In this document: piece by piece, positions 1 through 11,868 of the stretch
Position numbering within the stretch: position 1 is the first letter of the stretch
How the letters are laid out: every line of letters starts with the position of its first letter
NCBI GenBank assembly: GCA_905250075.1
Contig: CAJNOP010000084.1
Location: 578,069-642,068 of the forward strand
Length of the DNA: 64,000 bases
Direction: 5' to 3'
Origin: Rotaria sp. Silwood1
Lineage: Eukaryota; Rotifera; Eurotatoria; Philodinida; Philodinidae
Notes under the pieces: generated by a model
Seen by the model: the letters and a program-made list of their open reading frames with translations, nothing else
The model's database searches: none
Told to the model about the DNA's origin: nothing
Program-made: the position numbers and the translations under genes

Positions 1-43
1 ATTCTGTCTTTTCTCTCTCATGAGAAACCAACCAAACATTAAA

Positions 44-330
44 AAGCTTGTTAGCGCAGCTCCAGAGGAGCTGAAATGTGGAACTCACGTATATCTTTGA
101 AACTTGTTATCCTGATGCCTGATGTTTAAACTGCAAAATACCTTTTTTCGAGAATTTATGAAAGCATTGATATATTATATATAATCGAAAGCCTTCTATG
201 CGCAGTTGCTCAGATCTGTAATGGGGAGGTGTCTTTAATGGGGGGTTCTCTGTCCTCGGGTGGGGGGAGCCGCCAACTTCGAACTGAAAACTTACACTAA
301 CTCCTTTCTTCGAAAACATACGTGAGTTTC
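44..330 (-). repeat. Dispersed repeat with conserved hairpin and T-run end (copy A)
   Basis: On the minus strand this copy ends with a hairpin (CAGCTCC / GGAGCTG), then CGCTAACAAGC and a T-run. The same block recurs at 14395-14447 (same motif, + strand), 32907-32965 and 40338-40393 (both - strand). The other end (300-330, minus strand) carries ACTCACGTATGTTTTCGAA, also found near 40751-40768 and at 17460-17485. The stem residues differ between copies but stay largely complementary, for example GCAGC/GCTGC at 40354-40366. This suggests a non-autonomous element with a structured RNA-like 3' end. Class unknown. It lies directly upstream of the gene at 443-1769. Confidence 0.6.
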
Positions 331-442
331 ACAAAATTGATAAGAGATTGGTATATTTATGATAACAAATCGTCAAGGTATGTCAACAACTATTATCAAA
401 AAAGTTATTCTCACTTACTTGGCAAACAGAAGAAACAGGAAA

Positions 443-1769
443 ATGGGTAGTGGATGCTGTAAGAACACGAAGATTGTTGATGCATCACTGGCTGTCGTGC
501 AAACACAACATGTAACTGCCACAGAAATACCTTATGGTTATGTGTTAATTTATCCGGGTAAGTCTCGCTTTAAAGAAAACTGAAAGATTTAGTAGGTGCA
601 CAAAATTCTGCGAAGAAACTACTGCTTGCCTTAGAGTTAGAGTCCAGTAGGATATTTGGAGTTGAGATAAGAAAGTCATGTCCAGCGAGCCACTCGGTAT
701 GCTTGCTACTACAATGAACTGGCTCGATGGGCACGAGGTTTTTCATTTTCACCCTGTGCTGTATCTTCACTGAGAACTAAAACTACTCTTTCGAGTAGTT
801 TTACAAAATCTCTCCTTCCAATACACTGAGGCCAACAGCCGATGTGATACTCTGTAGGATGACGTGTTTTACTGTACTTCGATCCTTCTAGGCATTTTAA
901 CACCGAATAAAACGTATACATCTCCGATGCTTTCAATTCATACTTATCGTCAATCATCAAAGAAAACTGCAGTGGACTACGCAGAAGCACAGTTTTCAAA
1001 CAAGAAGAAGTTTGATGGGCAGCTTGGCTCTTTGGCTACATCAAAAGAAGAACATTTGTCTTCGGATGAAACTGTCGTTATGATTCCAGTTGAAGATGTG
1101 ATCAATATCTACTATACATCTGATGTAAAGAAGAGTGTTAAAGCACAGGAACATTCACGTATTGTGCCCGTCGTTGCAGGAAATGGATGTTGTGGTGGCT
1201 GCTGTAGAAAAGCTTCGCCGCCACTACGCCAAACCGATATAGTAGAAGCAAAGAATGCACAACGAGTTATAACAATACATCTTCAGTATTCAAAGTACAG
1301 TAATCTAGATACAGTATCAAATGCACGAATTCTTCCTGAAGCAGATCGTGCACAATTCTACAAGAACCACTTTCGACCGAATGAAGAACTGAAATTCTAT
1401 CTAGTTCTGAATACAGAGTATGATTCAGCTAACTTTGATCAGAAAAAAGAGCAAGCTGAAAATCTTTGTCGTATTATCATGCAGCTGAAAGGAATAAACG
1501 GTAGTGTTAATGATAATCGTGTGCGTCTTATTACGAAAGAAAATGTAGAAGTTCCTGCTGCTCCTATATGCTATCCAAGTCCACGAGAGCTTCAAGAAAT
1601 ATTGAATCAGCCGTACTTGGGTATCTTTGGTGATGTACATAAGGAACGTTTACATTCAATTCAGACACAGCAAGATTTTGGGACACATGTGCCAATACCC
1701 GTAACGACAACGGTTGTAACAACAGCAACAATGCGACCAACGGATACGACAACGAAAAAAAATGATTGA
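443..1769 (+). CDS. Uncharacterised protein with possible N-terminal acylation motif (2 exons)
   Basis: Family not recognised. Exon 1 is 443-557 and exon 2 is 892-1769. The intron (558-891, 334 bp) has a GTAAGT donor and a CTTCTAG acceptor, and the phase-1 junction rebuilds a Gly codon, giving about 330 aa. I chose ATG 443 because it yields an MGSGCCK start, typical of proteins N-myristoylated on Gly2 and palmitoylated on nearby Cys. An in-frame ATG at 359 would add 28 basic residues and hide that motif. A second Cys cluster (GCCGGCCRK) lies in exon 2. The body is hydrophilic with no membrane segment, and the C-terminus is Thr-rich. AATAAA follows at about 1776. Lipid anchoring is inferred from the motif only; no enzymatic motif was seen. 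Confidence 0.75.
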
Positions 1770-2497
1770 TAAATTTCAATAAAGCAGAAAACTAAACTAA
1801 ACAGTAGCTTTTTTTTTTATTTTGTCTTTTGTTTTTTCTCCCTTCAATAATAAAGTGCCGCATTTGAACGTCTCTGTGAAAATTAAACGAGTACTTCAGT
1901 ATCATAATCAGATTTTATTTTTAACAGGGATGATGAATAAAAAATTCTAGTTTTGGGTTCATGTTTTATCGTTGAAGCAATTACTTTATTTATGATTTCC
2001 GTACCTGTCATCAAAACCCTTGTCAGTGCGGTACTAAAGAACGATAGCTTTATGAAATATAATTGGCAAGCAAACTAAATTACCAGGCTGTGTGTACTAC
2101 ATTCTTTTAAAATAGTAACTTTCGGTTCACTTTATAGTGCTATTTTCTTAAGAAATTCTTCTTTGTGAAATAGATCTTTGCCGAAAACAAAAGTATTACC
2201 TAATCGACTTTTTTCATGGTAAGCATTGTATGAACATAAAATGCTTACATTCGTCTCGTCGACGACCACTATTAGCTTTTGGACGCTGACAGTGATATTA
2301 TTTCATCGTGTTGCTGGTAAGAAATACATTTTCTTTCTTAATAACTTCATTACATCCAAATTTCGATGTGTGCGCGCGAAATCGTCAGAATCGTTAACGG
2401 TTTACATACGAAAGGTTCAAGCAATAGTGATCACTGTTCAGTTCGATACTGAAATAATCCTCTGACGAGAACATGTATGCTACCACCGTAGACATTT
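1770..2497. other. Intergenic, no gene seen
   Basis: A+T-rich spacer after the 443-1769 gene. Several short open frames are present, but none shows coding-like composition or splice-site support. Confidence 0.5.
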
Positions 2498-2571
2498 AGG
2501 GTATGGGTATGAGTGTCAACACGGATCCGCATCTGGCTTGAAAAAATACGTACACCCACATCCACACCCTT
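2498..2571. repeat. Telomere-like hairpin H1
   Basis: A G-rich arm (GGGTATGGGTATGAGTGT) is followed by a spacer of about 36 bp and a C-rich arm (ACACCCACATCCACACCC), so the two can fold back. Same family as the other hairpins listed as H2 to H19. Confidence 0.7.
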
Positions 2572-2715
2572 GTACTACTACTCGTTTATTGCTAATAGAA
2601 AAGAAGGTCATAGTTTCTTGTTAAAAAAATCTGCTTACTAGTTTAGGATCGGAAGTATCATGTCTTAGGAGAGCATTCGTTGCATTCTAGAAGCAGGCAA
2701 AAAAGATCGGATATA

Positions 2716-3362
2716 CGCCCGGAAAAAAAAGAGCTTCCGTCCATATTTCAAATATATTATCACTAGAAAAACGTATTTTTTTAAAACCAATTGCATAATC
2801 TGAAAGCCCGTGGAGTTTTCTATTTTTCTGTATAATTAGGTTTTAGTTTGCACTTATGTATTACTAAAAGCAATTGAGTACAATGGAGGCACTCTCATGT
2901 CCAGATTCCCAAAGATATGATTTTTTCACTGTCATCAAAATAAGTTTTTAAAATTTTTCATCACTATAGAATTACCTTTTTAAAAAAGTAATTATATATT
3001 CTGATAGAGCTTGAAATTTTCTATCTTCCTACATATTTTTGTCTTATCTTATCTTATATTTATATGCTGAATAATAATTTGAGTAGTATTTAAACACCCT
3101 CATTAATCAACCCTAAATCGGACAGAGAAAAGCAAAAAAAAAACGTAGCGGAAAAGTGTGGATTTTTTGCACTGGTCGATTGAGGGTGCCTTCATTGTAC
3201 TCAATTTCTTTTGATAATACATAAGTGCAAACTAAAACCTAATTATACAGAAAAATAGAAAACTCCACGGGCTTTCAGAATATGTAAATTGGCTTTAAAA
3301 AAATATGTTTTTCTAGTGATAATATATTTGAAATATGGACGGAAACTATTTTTTTCCGGGAG
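2716..3362. mobile_element. Mariner/Stowaway-like MITE with ~180-bp terminal inverted repeats
   Basis: The left arm (2716-2897) and right arm (3183-3362) are inverted copies that differ only by small changes. The termini read CGCCCGGAAAAAA and TTTTTTCCGGGAG. Both ends abut TA (2714-2715 and 3363-3364), the target duplication of Tc1/mariner elements. The internal 285 bp is A+T-rich with no transposase frame, so the element would need an enzyme in trans. The Stowaway-like reading rests on the TA target and the CTCCC-type terminus. Confidence 0.75.
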
Positions 3363-3364
3363 TA

Positions 3365-4754
3365 TATATGAATTTTTTCCTACGAAACTTTTGATATTCA
3401 ATATTCACTCATTCAAGTAAAGTCTCGGGTTGGTTTCTTTCTATTCAAACAGGCATAGATGGGGTCCGATACTGTTACGGCTAGATAGTAAAACCATGAA
3501 AGCGATCAGCTAGTTCATCTTCAGCACTGATATTGTTAAACATACAAAAAAAAAATTTTTGCTAGCTTTAAAGATCATTATGCTTCAGTCTAATGTCAAA
3601 TGAAACAGCATGAGATGAACGTTAGTTGTTGCTCGTAGTCAAAAATAATTCTAATTTTATAGGAAAAGTTTTTCAATGATTAATAGTAAATAATATTCTT
3701 GGAGGGTTATATTCAAGTTAAAAATATCAAAAATGTATTAATGATGAGGACCTAGACTCTCAAATAACTACTCATCCTCATTCCACAAGAGCGTGAGTCA
3801 TTTACTCTCAATCCAGTTATTGTCATCGACCAACTCATTCTTCCTAGTGAATATAAAGAAGCTTCTAAAATAGATTGAATGAAGAAAAAATTTTACGGAA
3901 ATTCTGAGTGACTACTTGCAAGATTGGTCCGGGAAAGGTTAATTTCATGTCTTGCCTGTAGAATTTAGTTAAAAACAATTATTAACGAGGGCTGCAGTGC
4001 ATTGAAAGAAATGAGAATCAGTTCTATCGCTCTTTTCTTGCTCAAAGATCGTGAGAAGTATGTCGACTTGCTATATTGGTTTTCCACATAATAGAGGTTA
4101 TTTTGTTATAATTATTGATTGAAATGATTATTGATCTTACTTCTTAAGTCTTCGATTAACATTTTTTATTTCTGTTTGACATTTTAAAGGGTGTTTTGAT
4201 ATATCTGTTACGATCTGTAACGGTTTGAAAGCTCTCTTGACATTTTCATGTTGAAACTCGCAACGGATTCGGGTAGACTTGGATTTTTAAGAGACAAGAT
4301 CTTTTGAATATTCTAACCGTTTTGAAATGAAAGATTAGAGAGAACTCGAATTTTTCGATTGGTGTAAAACTTTAATACGATATTACTGGAAAGTTTAGAT
4401 CTTTCATGACTATCATGAGTAACTTTCGTGTTTTTGGTCGTAGCTACATCAAATTTCGATTTTTCCAGCGCATTGCGTGATGATTTGACGAAGTCTAGTA
4501 TAATAACTGACCAAATTATACCTCGCAGTTAAACTTAATTTCGCCAAAATTTATGAAGAATAGAATGAATGGGAAAGTTGTCAGCTGAAGAATAAAATAG
4601 CTGATCAAGCACAGATAAGGTTAACAAAATTAAGAGAAGAAGCGCACCTGATATCACTAACATCATTTCATTTTTTCTCTATATAAAGACATGTTAGAAT
4701 AAATCGTATAATTCTACCTATTCTCTCGTAAATTTGTACTGGTAGCATATTGCT
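3365..4754. other. Intergenic, upstream of the M23 peptidase gene
   Basis: No gene recognised in about 1.4 kb. The only regulatory-looking site is a TATA-like motif at 4680-4688. Confidence 0.5.
4680..4688 (+). promoter_or_regulatory. Possible TATA box of the M23 peptidase gene
   Basis: TATATAAAG lies 67 bp upstream of the ATG at 4755, a plausible distance for a short 5' UTR. In such A+T-rich DNA the motif could be chance. Confidence 0.3.
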
Positions 4755-6307
4755 ATGCGAATAGTTATAGTGCTCGTGTTTACGGCTGTTCTGCCTTTTA
4801 GCACTCTCGCTCAACAATATGGAACGTGCACGGCTAGGAATGGTCTTAGTGGGGAATGTATTAGCACTAAGACATGTGCAGCCAACCGAGGAGTCTCAGA
4901 CCCAGCTAATCTCTGCCCTGGTGATAATTCAATCCAGTGTTGCACATATGGCACGTGCAAAAATAGCCAGGGTATCGCGGGCATATGTCAGCCTACTTCC
5001 ACTTGTAAAGGAAGCTCCGATCCGGCTAATCTTTGTCCTGGCGGCAACAATATTCAATGCTGTACTACTGGCGGTAGCAGTGGCGGTAAGATTGCTGGTG
5101 TGGATGTGGGCAAGAAGGATAAGGCATACTTCTGTACTTCTGAAAGACAGAAATACTACAAGATATCAAGAAGTTCTAATATGTGCGAAGAAACACACCC
5201 AAATCCACAATTACATTCAACACAGTTTCCTGTCTAATCAATGAGAACAGAGAATAAAGATGACTAGCGTACAAAACTAGCTTTTGACTACGATGATTGT
5301 CGTAATAATATAGTCTTTATCACTTGTGTTAAAACGAGGAATAAAGTTTTTTTTATATTCTTCAAGCTAAACCAAACTGAATATCATGATATCCATTAAT
5401 TGATAACCTACATCTAAAGTGAAAAATACTCGAAGTCTTCAGTTTCTGAAATATAAAATATAGATAAATCAATGCTTTAATCCCATTTTCTTCAAAAAGG
5501 TTGGCTTCTTATAATCGATTGAGTGTAAAAGGATAGAATAAGAACGAAATTTTTTTTAGAAGAATCCTTAAAACTTCTAGAGATCTAAAAGAAAAAAAGT
5601 TAGTTGTTTTACATCTTCACTCCAACTATTCTGCAATGAATTGTTGTTAGACAAAGATACCAACATGTTTTTCACTAACTGAGAAAAAAAGTCACTAGCC
5701 ATATTTCTCAACGTTCGAATCATCTTGTAGGTGTAGTTTCTCTGCATATATGCTTACCACAGTCACATAAAGAAGCCACACCCCTTTGTATCAATTGTTG
5801 TCGTAGTCCTACTCATCGTGAAGTCATTCTGTTCAAAACTTTAGAAGTGCTTCAATAACTATATTCTGTTTAGCTGGAGGTCAAAGTCATCATCCACCTG
5901 TTTTGTATGGTGAGGCATGTGTAACACAAGGCTTTCATGCTGGCCATCTTGGCGTTGATATTGGATCTTATGGTGCTAAATCTGTCAACTTGTATGCAGT
6001 TTGGGATGGAACAGTGATAGGTACATGTAATGGTGCCAAAGATTACGATCGAGCAACATGTGGTGATTGTGGTAACTATGTTCAAATACGGTATAATACA
6101 GTCATAGTTACCTATTGTCATATGAAATCCGGTTCATTAACTGTAACCAATGGTCAAAGAGTTGCAAAAGCACAAATAGTTGGTAAAATGGGTACATCTG
6201 GCCAGTCCACAGGAGTTCACCTTCATGTAACTGTACGAGAAATAAGCAATAATGCGGCTCAAGACATTAGAACTCGTCTCGGGCTCAACGGATGGCGAAA
6301 TTGCTGA
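4755..6307 (+). CDS. Secreted M23-family (LytM-like) metallopeptidase with two Cys-rich N-terminal repeats
   Basis: Exons 4755-5085 and 5874-6307. The 788-bp intron has a GTAAG donor and a TGTTTAG acceptor, and the phase-1 junction restores Ala; 254 aa. Residues 1-20 form a signal peptide. Residues 23-104 hold two Cys repeats (GTC..G..G.C....C...SDPANLCPG...QCC), likely disulfide-bonded and perhaps cell-wall or chitin binding. The M23 domain follows: HLGVD at 135-139 gives zinc ligands His and Asp, then TYCHM, GKMGTSGQSTG and the HLH motif. The family cleaves peptidoglycan cross-links, so an extracellular antibacterial or digestive role is likely. M23 enzymes are mainly bacterial, so horizontal origin is plausible, but the intron and signal peptide show domestication. 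AATAAA lies near 6382. Confidence 0.88.
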
Positions 6308-7227
6308 GATGTAAAACATAGCTAATATGCTGTTGTATTACAATCATCTTTTTTCGATTGATGAAGTATCGTTTTCCAATGAAAATAAATTATCACGGTA
6401 CTAGAGTTCTTTTCATAATGGGGACTGTATCAGTAGCGCTGTGAGTTCAATTTTCGGAAGTCTAATCCGAAGACTAGAAATATCAACTGTAGCTACTACG
6501 GTGCATTTCAACTCTGCAATGAGTCTCATAAGTTGGCTTCATATAATTTGTAGTAGACTATGGCAGATGATTTCTCTTCCATCAGCAAACTTTATCCGAT
6601 CACAATATTTTAAAATATTGTGACCTAAAGAAGATCACGCAGAGTTGGGTGCTGGTATCGGGAAAAACAAGATCCAGACTCACTCCCACATCTACACCAC
6701 TCTCCACACATCCTTTCTGTAACAAATTCGTTTTACTTTCATGCAGCATTGAGTGATTGATTTAAAGACGTGAAGTACTCAGATCATTTATCATTATCCT
6801 AGATTCTATGAATTTGAATAACTACGCAGGTAGAAAGAGTAAACACAGTTTGTTAGAGATGATCGTAGTCATTGTGTGTCCTTTGCTTTTTCTCTTGAGA
6901 ATGCAAGAACAGAATCGTGGCATTTGTTATATCTAATGATTTCACAAATATTAATAACTTCTTTGTAAAAAAAAAAACATAGTGCTTTCACGTTTAAAGA
7001 CGAAATATTTTTGAACAATAATAGACAAGAAAAGAAGTCAGCTTTTAGTCTTGGATATGAATGATGAATAAATTTATTTATAGATAAGACGATAAATTTA
7101 CAAGATAAAGTGTTCACCAAACAAAACAACAAAGAATACAAGAAAAAGAAAAAAATTCATTGAAGTTGTAATGGAATTGTTTGAGCATGATTTTATTGAG
7201 ACTTTATTGTTGCAGTTTTCTCTTAGT
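6308..7227. other. Intergenic between convergent genes, with weak hairpin H2
   Basis: No gene seen. Positions 6646-6712 hold a weak member of the G-arm/C-arm hairpin family (GGGTGCTGGTATCGGG, then ACTCCCACATCTACACC). Confidence 0.45.
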
Positions 7228-8320
7228 TCACTCCACGACAATAAAAAATCGATTATGAAAACGTCGAAAAAGTGCTTCTCGAAATAGTTTACCAGTAAGT
7301 GTATACAAATAGAAAGGTAGCTGAAAATATAAAGAAAAAAAATTATTTGTTCAATGAATATTTATTTTTGAATAATTCTGAAATGAATATGGGCTATCCT
7401 TTTTTTCTACAAGATACATTCGAATAAAAGAAATCTTACCACAATATTGATAGAAGAGAAAAGAAAGACTAATTGAAAGATGATAGTTTCGATGGCTCGT
7501 CGTTCTGAACTCTTATATATATATAATCAGTGACTGTTGAATAGATTTTGTATATACCAGCAGATAAATTGCACATTGTAATTAAACAAACTTGTATTAA
7601 CATCAAAGCAGTTAATGTTGATTGTTGTCTTTGTGATCCGCGTACATTACTTTTGTTTTGATTAGTCTTAACATTTGCAATTCGACGATGATTTTGTTTA
7701 ATATTTCGAAGAGTTAATGAACCAAATATCAACATTATTCCAATTGGTATTATAATAAATAGAATAAGATGAATAAAATCACTTAAATAGAGACATACAC
7801 TATTGATTCCAGTACATGCACCACGTGCATTCTTTTGATTAGCTGCATAACAATAAAGTATGTGACTGTAGCATAGAAATGCCATAGTTACCGTGATAGT
7901 AATAGCTCGATTGACGTTCTTCATTGATAAAATTGTTCGATAACTTACTTTGAGAGAACTATTTAACCAGCATTCAATGGAGGCAAGAGCAATGAACAGT
8001 GCGGAACAACTTAATGCACCAACAAGAGTGATCATATAGAATTTGCATGGAATATCATATTTTGCCGTAAAATCCAAACCAAATGAATTGAAGAATCGAG
8101 TCGGTAAACCTGAAAATAAAGAAATACAAGAGGCGATTGATGAAGCCAAAAAAATGCGAGAACATGGGTTTTGTTTTAGTTCTCGATCGGTACTAAATAT
8201 AAACACATTTAGTACAACACCGACAGATCCAAATAGAAATACAATTAATGATCCATATCGATTCACATTTGTTGCTATTGAATAAAGTTGTGCAATGTTC
8301 GACATAACGTTTGTCGACAA
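7228..8320 (-). pseudogene. Rhodopsin-like (peptide-type) GPCR gene with a 2-bp frameshift and lost DRY arginine
   Basis: Exon 1 is 8320-7440 and exon 2 is 7320-7228, with a 119-bp intron (GTAAG donor, TTTTCAG acceptor). TM1 starts near YGSLIVFLFGS, and conserved NPC follows it. The TM7 region lies in another frame. At the (TA)n run 7513-7525 the frame needs one TA unit less; removing it opens a frame through RRAIETIIFQLV to the splice site and into exon 2 (LPFYLYTLTGKLFREALF, then a basic tail and TGA at 7228). As sequenced, the protein stops before TM7 at 7469. The E/DRY position reads IECW, so the key Arg is Cys. Closest relative in the window is the intact GPCR at 53301-54284. An assembly error in the microsatellite cannot be excluded. 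Confidence 0.8.
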
Positions 8321-10372
8321 CGACGGAGAGAAACAGAATGAACAGGTATCTTTTAAAACGCAATAACAAAAAATTCATTAACAGAAAGAGATCACAAGAG
8401 ATAAAAATAAATCTACATCTTATTTAATAAGGTTTTATACTTCAGATATGATTTACGTCATTGTTTGTTCTATTTTGTATACCTCATTTCTATGATATCT
8501 TTTGAATCTTTATATGATAAGGGAATGAATAGATTTTATGGAGCAAAAAAAGGCTCATGAATAATCCAGTTGGATACGGCATAGTGTCTTAATAACAGAT
8601 TTAAGAATTTTTTTAACCATTAGTGATCGATAGAAAAACAATCGGTGATATATTTTCAAATTTTTTTATTGTTCTTTACGATTAAGATCCGTTCGGAAAA
8701 ACGCTATTAGTGATTCAAAATCGATCATGGTAATATTTTGTAGGTAAATTGATCCAAAAAAAAGAAGATCAGAAGAGAATGAAAAGAATTTGAAAGTTAC
8801 TAGTGCATTTCAACAAAGACAGAAAATGATTTGTTTTCTTCAACACACAAGAATTCAACTAGTTTGATAAAAATAAATAACTAAGAGTTCATTTCGTAAA
8901 TGTATTAGTTTTTTTGATATAGATATCAAAATTCTTCACATTAACTTTAAACTTCATCAATTAACGTCAAATACGATTTCTACAAAGTAAGTGGAAATAT
9001 ATTCGCCAAAAACTATATCTAGTTTATCTTCTTTAGATAATATTATGATTCTTTTCAACTTGAAAAAACCTTCTAGCTATCTATTTTATCACTTGATGAA
9101 GTTTCACATTTAATCTACTCTTAAATTCATCTAATCTAATATATTGCATCCTACTTTATTATTATAAAATTAGCGAATAAAATGTATTCTTCTAATAAAT
9201 GTTCTACGTAACATATGGTACTTATGTGTCGTATGCTCAGATTGTGGATATGGGTACAGGTGTGAATGTTAGATAGTAGTTGATTAATATGCATACACAT
9301 TTACACTCAAATCTATATCAAAAAAGATAATAATTTTCTCTCCCTGTGCGGCTCGCTCCAGCATACACGCAGCACCACCTATATCAAAAAAATTCTAAAT
9401 TGTCACAGCCCACAACCAAGGTAGACGTGCATTCAGATCATCGTATCTATAGCTATGATAAAACGTTGTCATCGGCGTGTCGGATCGATCAACTGATTCG
9501 ATCGATAGGTGTTAAACAATCTTCATGGATACGAAACGATTAATAACTGCATTCAGAGAATTTTCGAGATTATCTCGTTAGCGTTCTCGTCAACGGCTCC
9601 ATCGTTAGATTAAATCAATCTATTGACAGTCGCCGTAGAATCTAGAAGAATGAAAGACTGTTAGTCAATGATTCAGAATAGTTTAGCAGGTCATTCCATC
9701 AACCATTGGCATGAATAGTTATCTACGTTTGAAATCATTTGTCATGGTAATTGATTGAAGCCATCATTTGTATATATGTTGTTTTAGGCAAGAAAGTTCA
9801 TTTTTCATCAGTGTTTGCATGCATTTTAGATAGAGAAACAAGATAAGAAGAACAATGCAGTTTGTAGACACATGAATAGATGAATGAATACTTAGGATAT
9901 TTTTATTCAGGATTCAAGTATTTTACGAAACGATTCGTCTAACGACTGAGTTTAACTTAGCTAATACTATCTTCATCTACAACTAAAAAAGCTTTCTTAC
10001 ATGATAATGCCATTTTAGAAAAAAAATTAGATGAGGGTAAGCCCATTCCATACTGCTGTTCCCCATCAGTTTAGCAAACCATACAATAATTAACTATGCT
10101 TCTTTTCTTTGTATTTTCACAAGGAAGAAATTAGCTAAGCATGTATAGCCATTCTCAAAATATTCAAGTTCTTTCTATTAAAATAAATTTTATAACAGAA
10201 TGAAGAGCACTTTCATTACGATTTTTACTCAAATTTTCATGCAAAAAACCATACGTTGAAATGAAAACTTTAACAATAAAGAGAAAAAGCAAGAGCACTT
10301 GTCTATCTTCGCTTATTCAGAACTTATAGAAATGTACAAAGTATGCAAAAATAGGAATTTGAAAAAAAAGAA
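8321..10372. other. Intergenic, only hairpin H3
   Basis: About 2 kb of A+T-rich DNA. A degenerate hairpin (GTGGATATGGGTACAGGTGTG ... ACACATTTACACTC) lies at 9243-9319. The open frame at 9346-9543 has no coding character. Confidence 0.45.
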
Positions 10373-10798
10373 TTATTTGTCTACAGTTTCGTCATAAAAA
10401 TGAATATTTAAATGATTCATCTTTCTTTTCAGACCCGAAGGATTGTTTAACGTATGAACAAATGTTCCATCAGATTTTTCATAGGATAATAGTCCTCCAT
10501 CCGACAATTTTCCAATATATATTCGATCTCGACACATTTCACTTGTAAATATTTCTATGGGTAGTTGATTATTTAAAAAGGCGTTCGGTGGAATAAGTCT
10601 AAGATGTTGATTATCTTCTTTAACTAATAGATATCGTCCAGGGCAATTAGGAATCTCTTTCCAACTATATAGATTTAAAAGGTTGCTAAAAGATGGATCT
10701 TGACTTTCCATTAACAAACGGATTGGTACGTATTTTAACAATGTATTGTCGAGTGATGAGATATGAGATGTATCAATAGAAGAGTCAGCAATCGTCAC
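10373..10798 (-). CDS. 3' exon of an unrecognised gene
   Basis: An open frame of 141 codons with protein-like composition, including WKEIPNCPGRYLL and EIFTSEMCRDRIYIGKL, ending at TAA 10373. There is no ATG at its upstream end. A stop lies just beyond, and acceptor-like CAG and TAG sites sit at about 10800-10815, so this is probably the last exon of a longer gene. The coding-like stretch at 11533-11868 on the same strand may be an upstream exon, but I could not find a phase-matching junction. Function unknown. Confidence 0.5.
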   Translation of the reverse strand: MTIADSSIDTSHISSLDNTLLKYVPIRLLMESQDPSFSNLLNLYSWKEIPNCPGRYLLVKEDNQHLRLIPPNAFLNNQLPIEIFTSEMCRDRIYIGKLSDGGLLSYEKSDGTFVHTLNNPSGLKRKMNHLNIHFYDETVDK

Positions 10799-11532
10799 TA
10801 ATATATATTAAGATCTGAAATAAAAATAATAGATTTCAAAAAATCTTCGAATGTGCGTATATATATATATAACAAGAACCATTGCTATGCGCATAGAACA
10901 AATGATATAGAATAACCTTTGGTAGTCGCCATAATTAAAAACAAAACAGACAATATAATACCTATCAGCCTGAGGTAAAGAAATGGTCCTTACTGATTTC
11001 ATGAACAAGTCATAATACTAATACCAATAATTTTTTAACGAATTCACATTTTTTCTGCTGTAAGCAGTAAAATGAAAGATTTGCAAGTGTATGAGCTGTT
11101 TGAAGGAATATTTTGCGGTTAACAACTATATGTAAGACATAGTATAGTGAAGACTAGAAAATTCAATCTAGAACGATAACAGTTTCTATTGATCGAAGAA
11201 CTAACCTCGAAAATAAAATTATCTAATTCCATAGATCGAATAAAATATGATAAAAAAATTAATCTAATGATTGTCATTATCAAAATAATCTTTATTTCTG
11301 AGAAGATTCGAATTTGAAACAATCAGTCCTGTGAACACGCGAATTAGACGATTGAAAAATCTTTGTATAGTAGATCAATCGATGTTGATATTCATAAGTA
11401 ATAATCGATTACATGCTTTGACGAAGTTCAACTAAGCTAATTTATCGTTCGAATATTCGAGATGAGCACTTTGGACATAAACGAGGTATTAATTTCTCTT
11501 GAAATTCTTATTAGGGTTGAGAAATAGTTTTC

Positions 11533-11868
11533 TTACATTTTTAAACGCTTGCACTTCCACATTTTAGTTCGTTTGGAAATCTCATCTTTGGCCATAAGCA
11601 TACCTATGAATTGAAGCAGTTCTGGACTTGGTTTTAATCGATATTTTAGTCGTCGATATTTTTCTACTACATCAAAAGTAAATAATGAATATAGACATTG
11701 ATGAATGTATTTTTCGTTTTCGATTCTTTTCAGAGATGTTGATTGTTGAGAGACATTATGAAATAATCCAAAATTATAATCATAGTCAATATTGGCATCA
11801 CTAACATCGACATATATGAAAAACCAGTGAATTTGCTTTCTTGCATATGTACTTGCACAATAACTGTG
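11533..11868 (-). CDS. Coding-like exon, unrecognised
   Basis: A frame open for 111 codons between TGA 11869-11871 and TAA 11533-11535, with no early ATG. It contains QIHWFFIYVDVSDANIDY and KPSPELLQFIGMLMAKDE and looks protein-coding by composition. A GTAAGAAAA donor overlaps its end (11536-11529), so it may splice onward. A short Cys-containing frame downstream on the same strand (near 11450-11495, PRLCPKCSS) could belong to the gene. Product unknown. It may form one gene with 10373-10798. Confidence 0.4.
   Translation of the reverse strand, partial: HSYCASTYARKQIHWFFIYVDVSDANIDYDYNFGLFHNVSQQSTSLKRIENEKYIHQCLYSLFTFDVVEKYRRLKYRLKPSPELLQFIGMLMAKDEISKRTKMWKCKRLKM

Noticed and set aside
9346..9543. 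65-codon frame on the plus strand
   Set aside because: No start codon of the usual type, no splice signals and no protein-like features.
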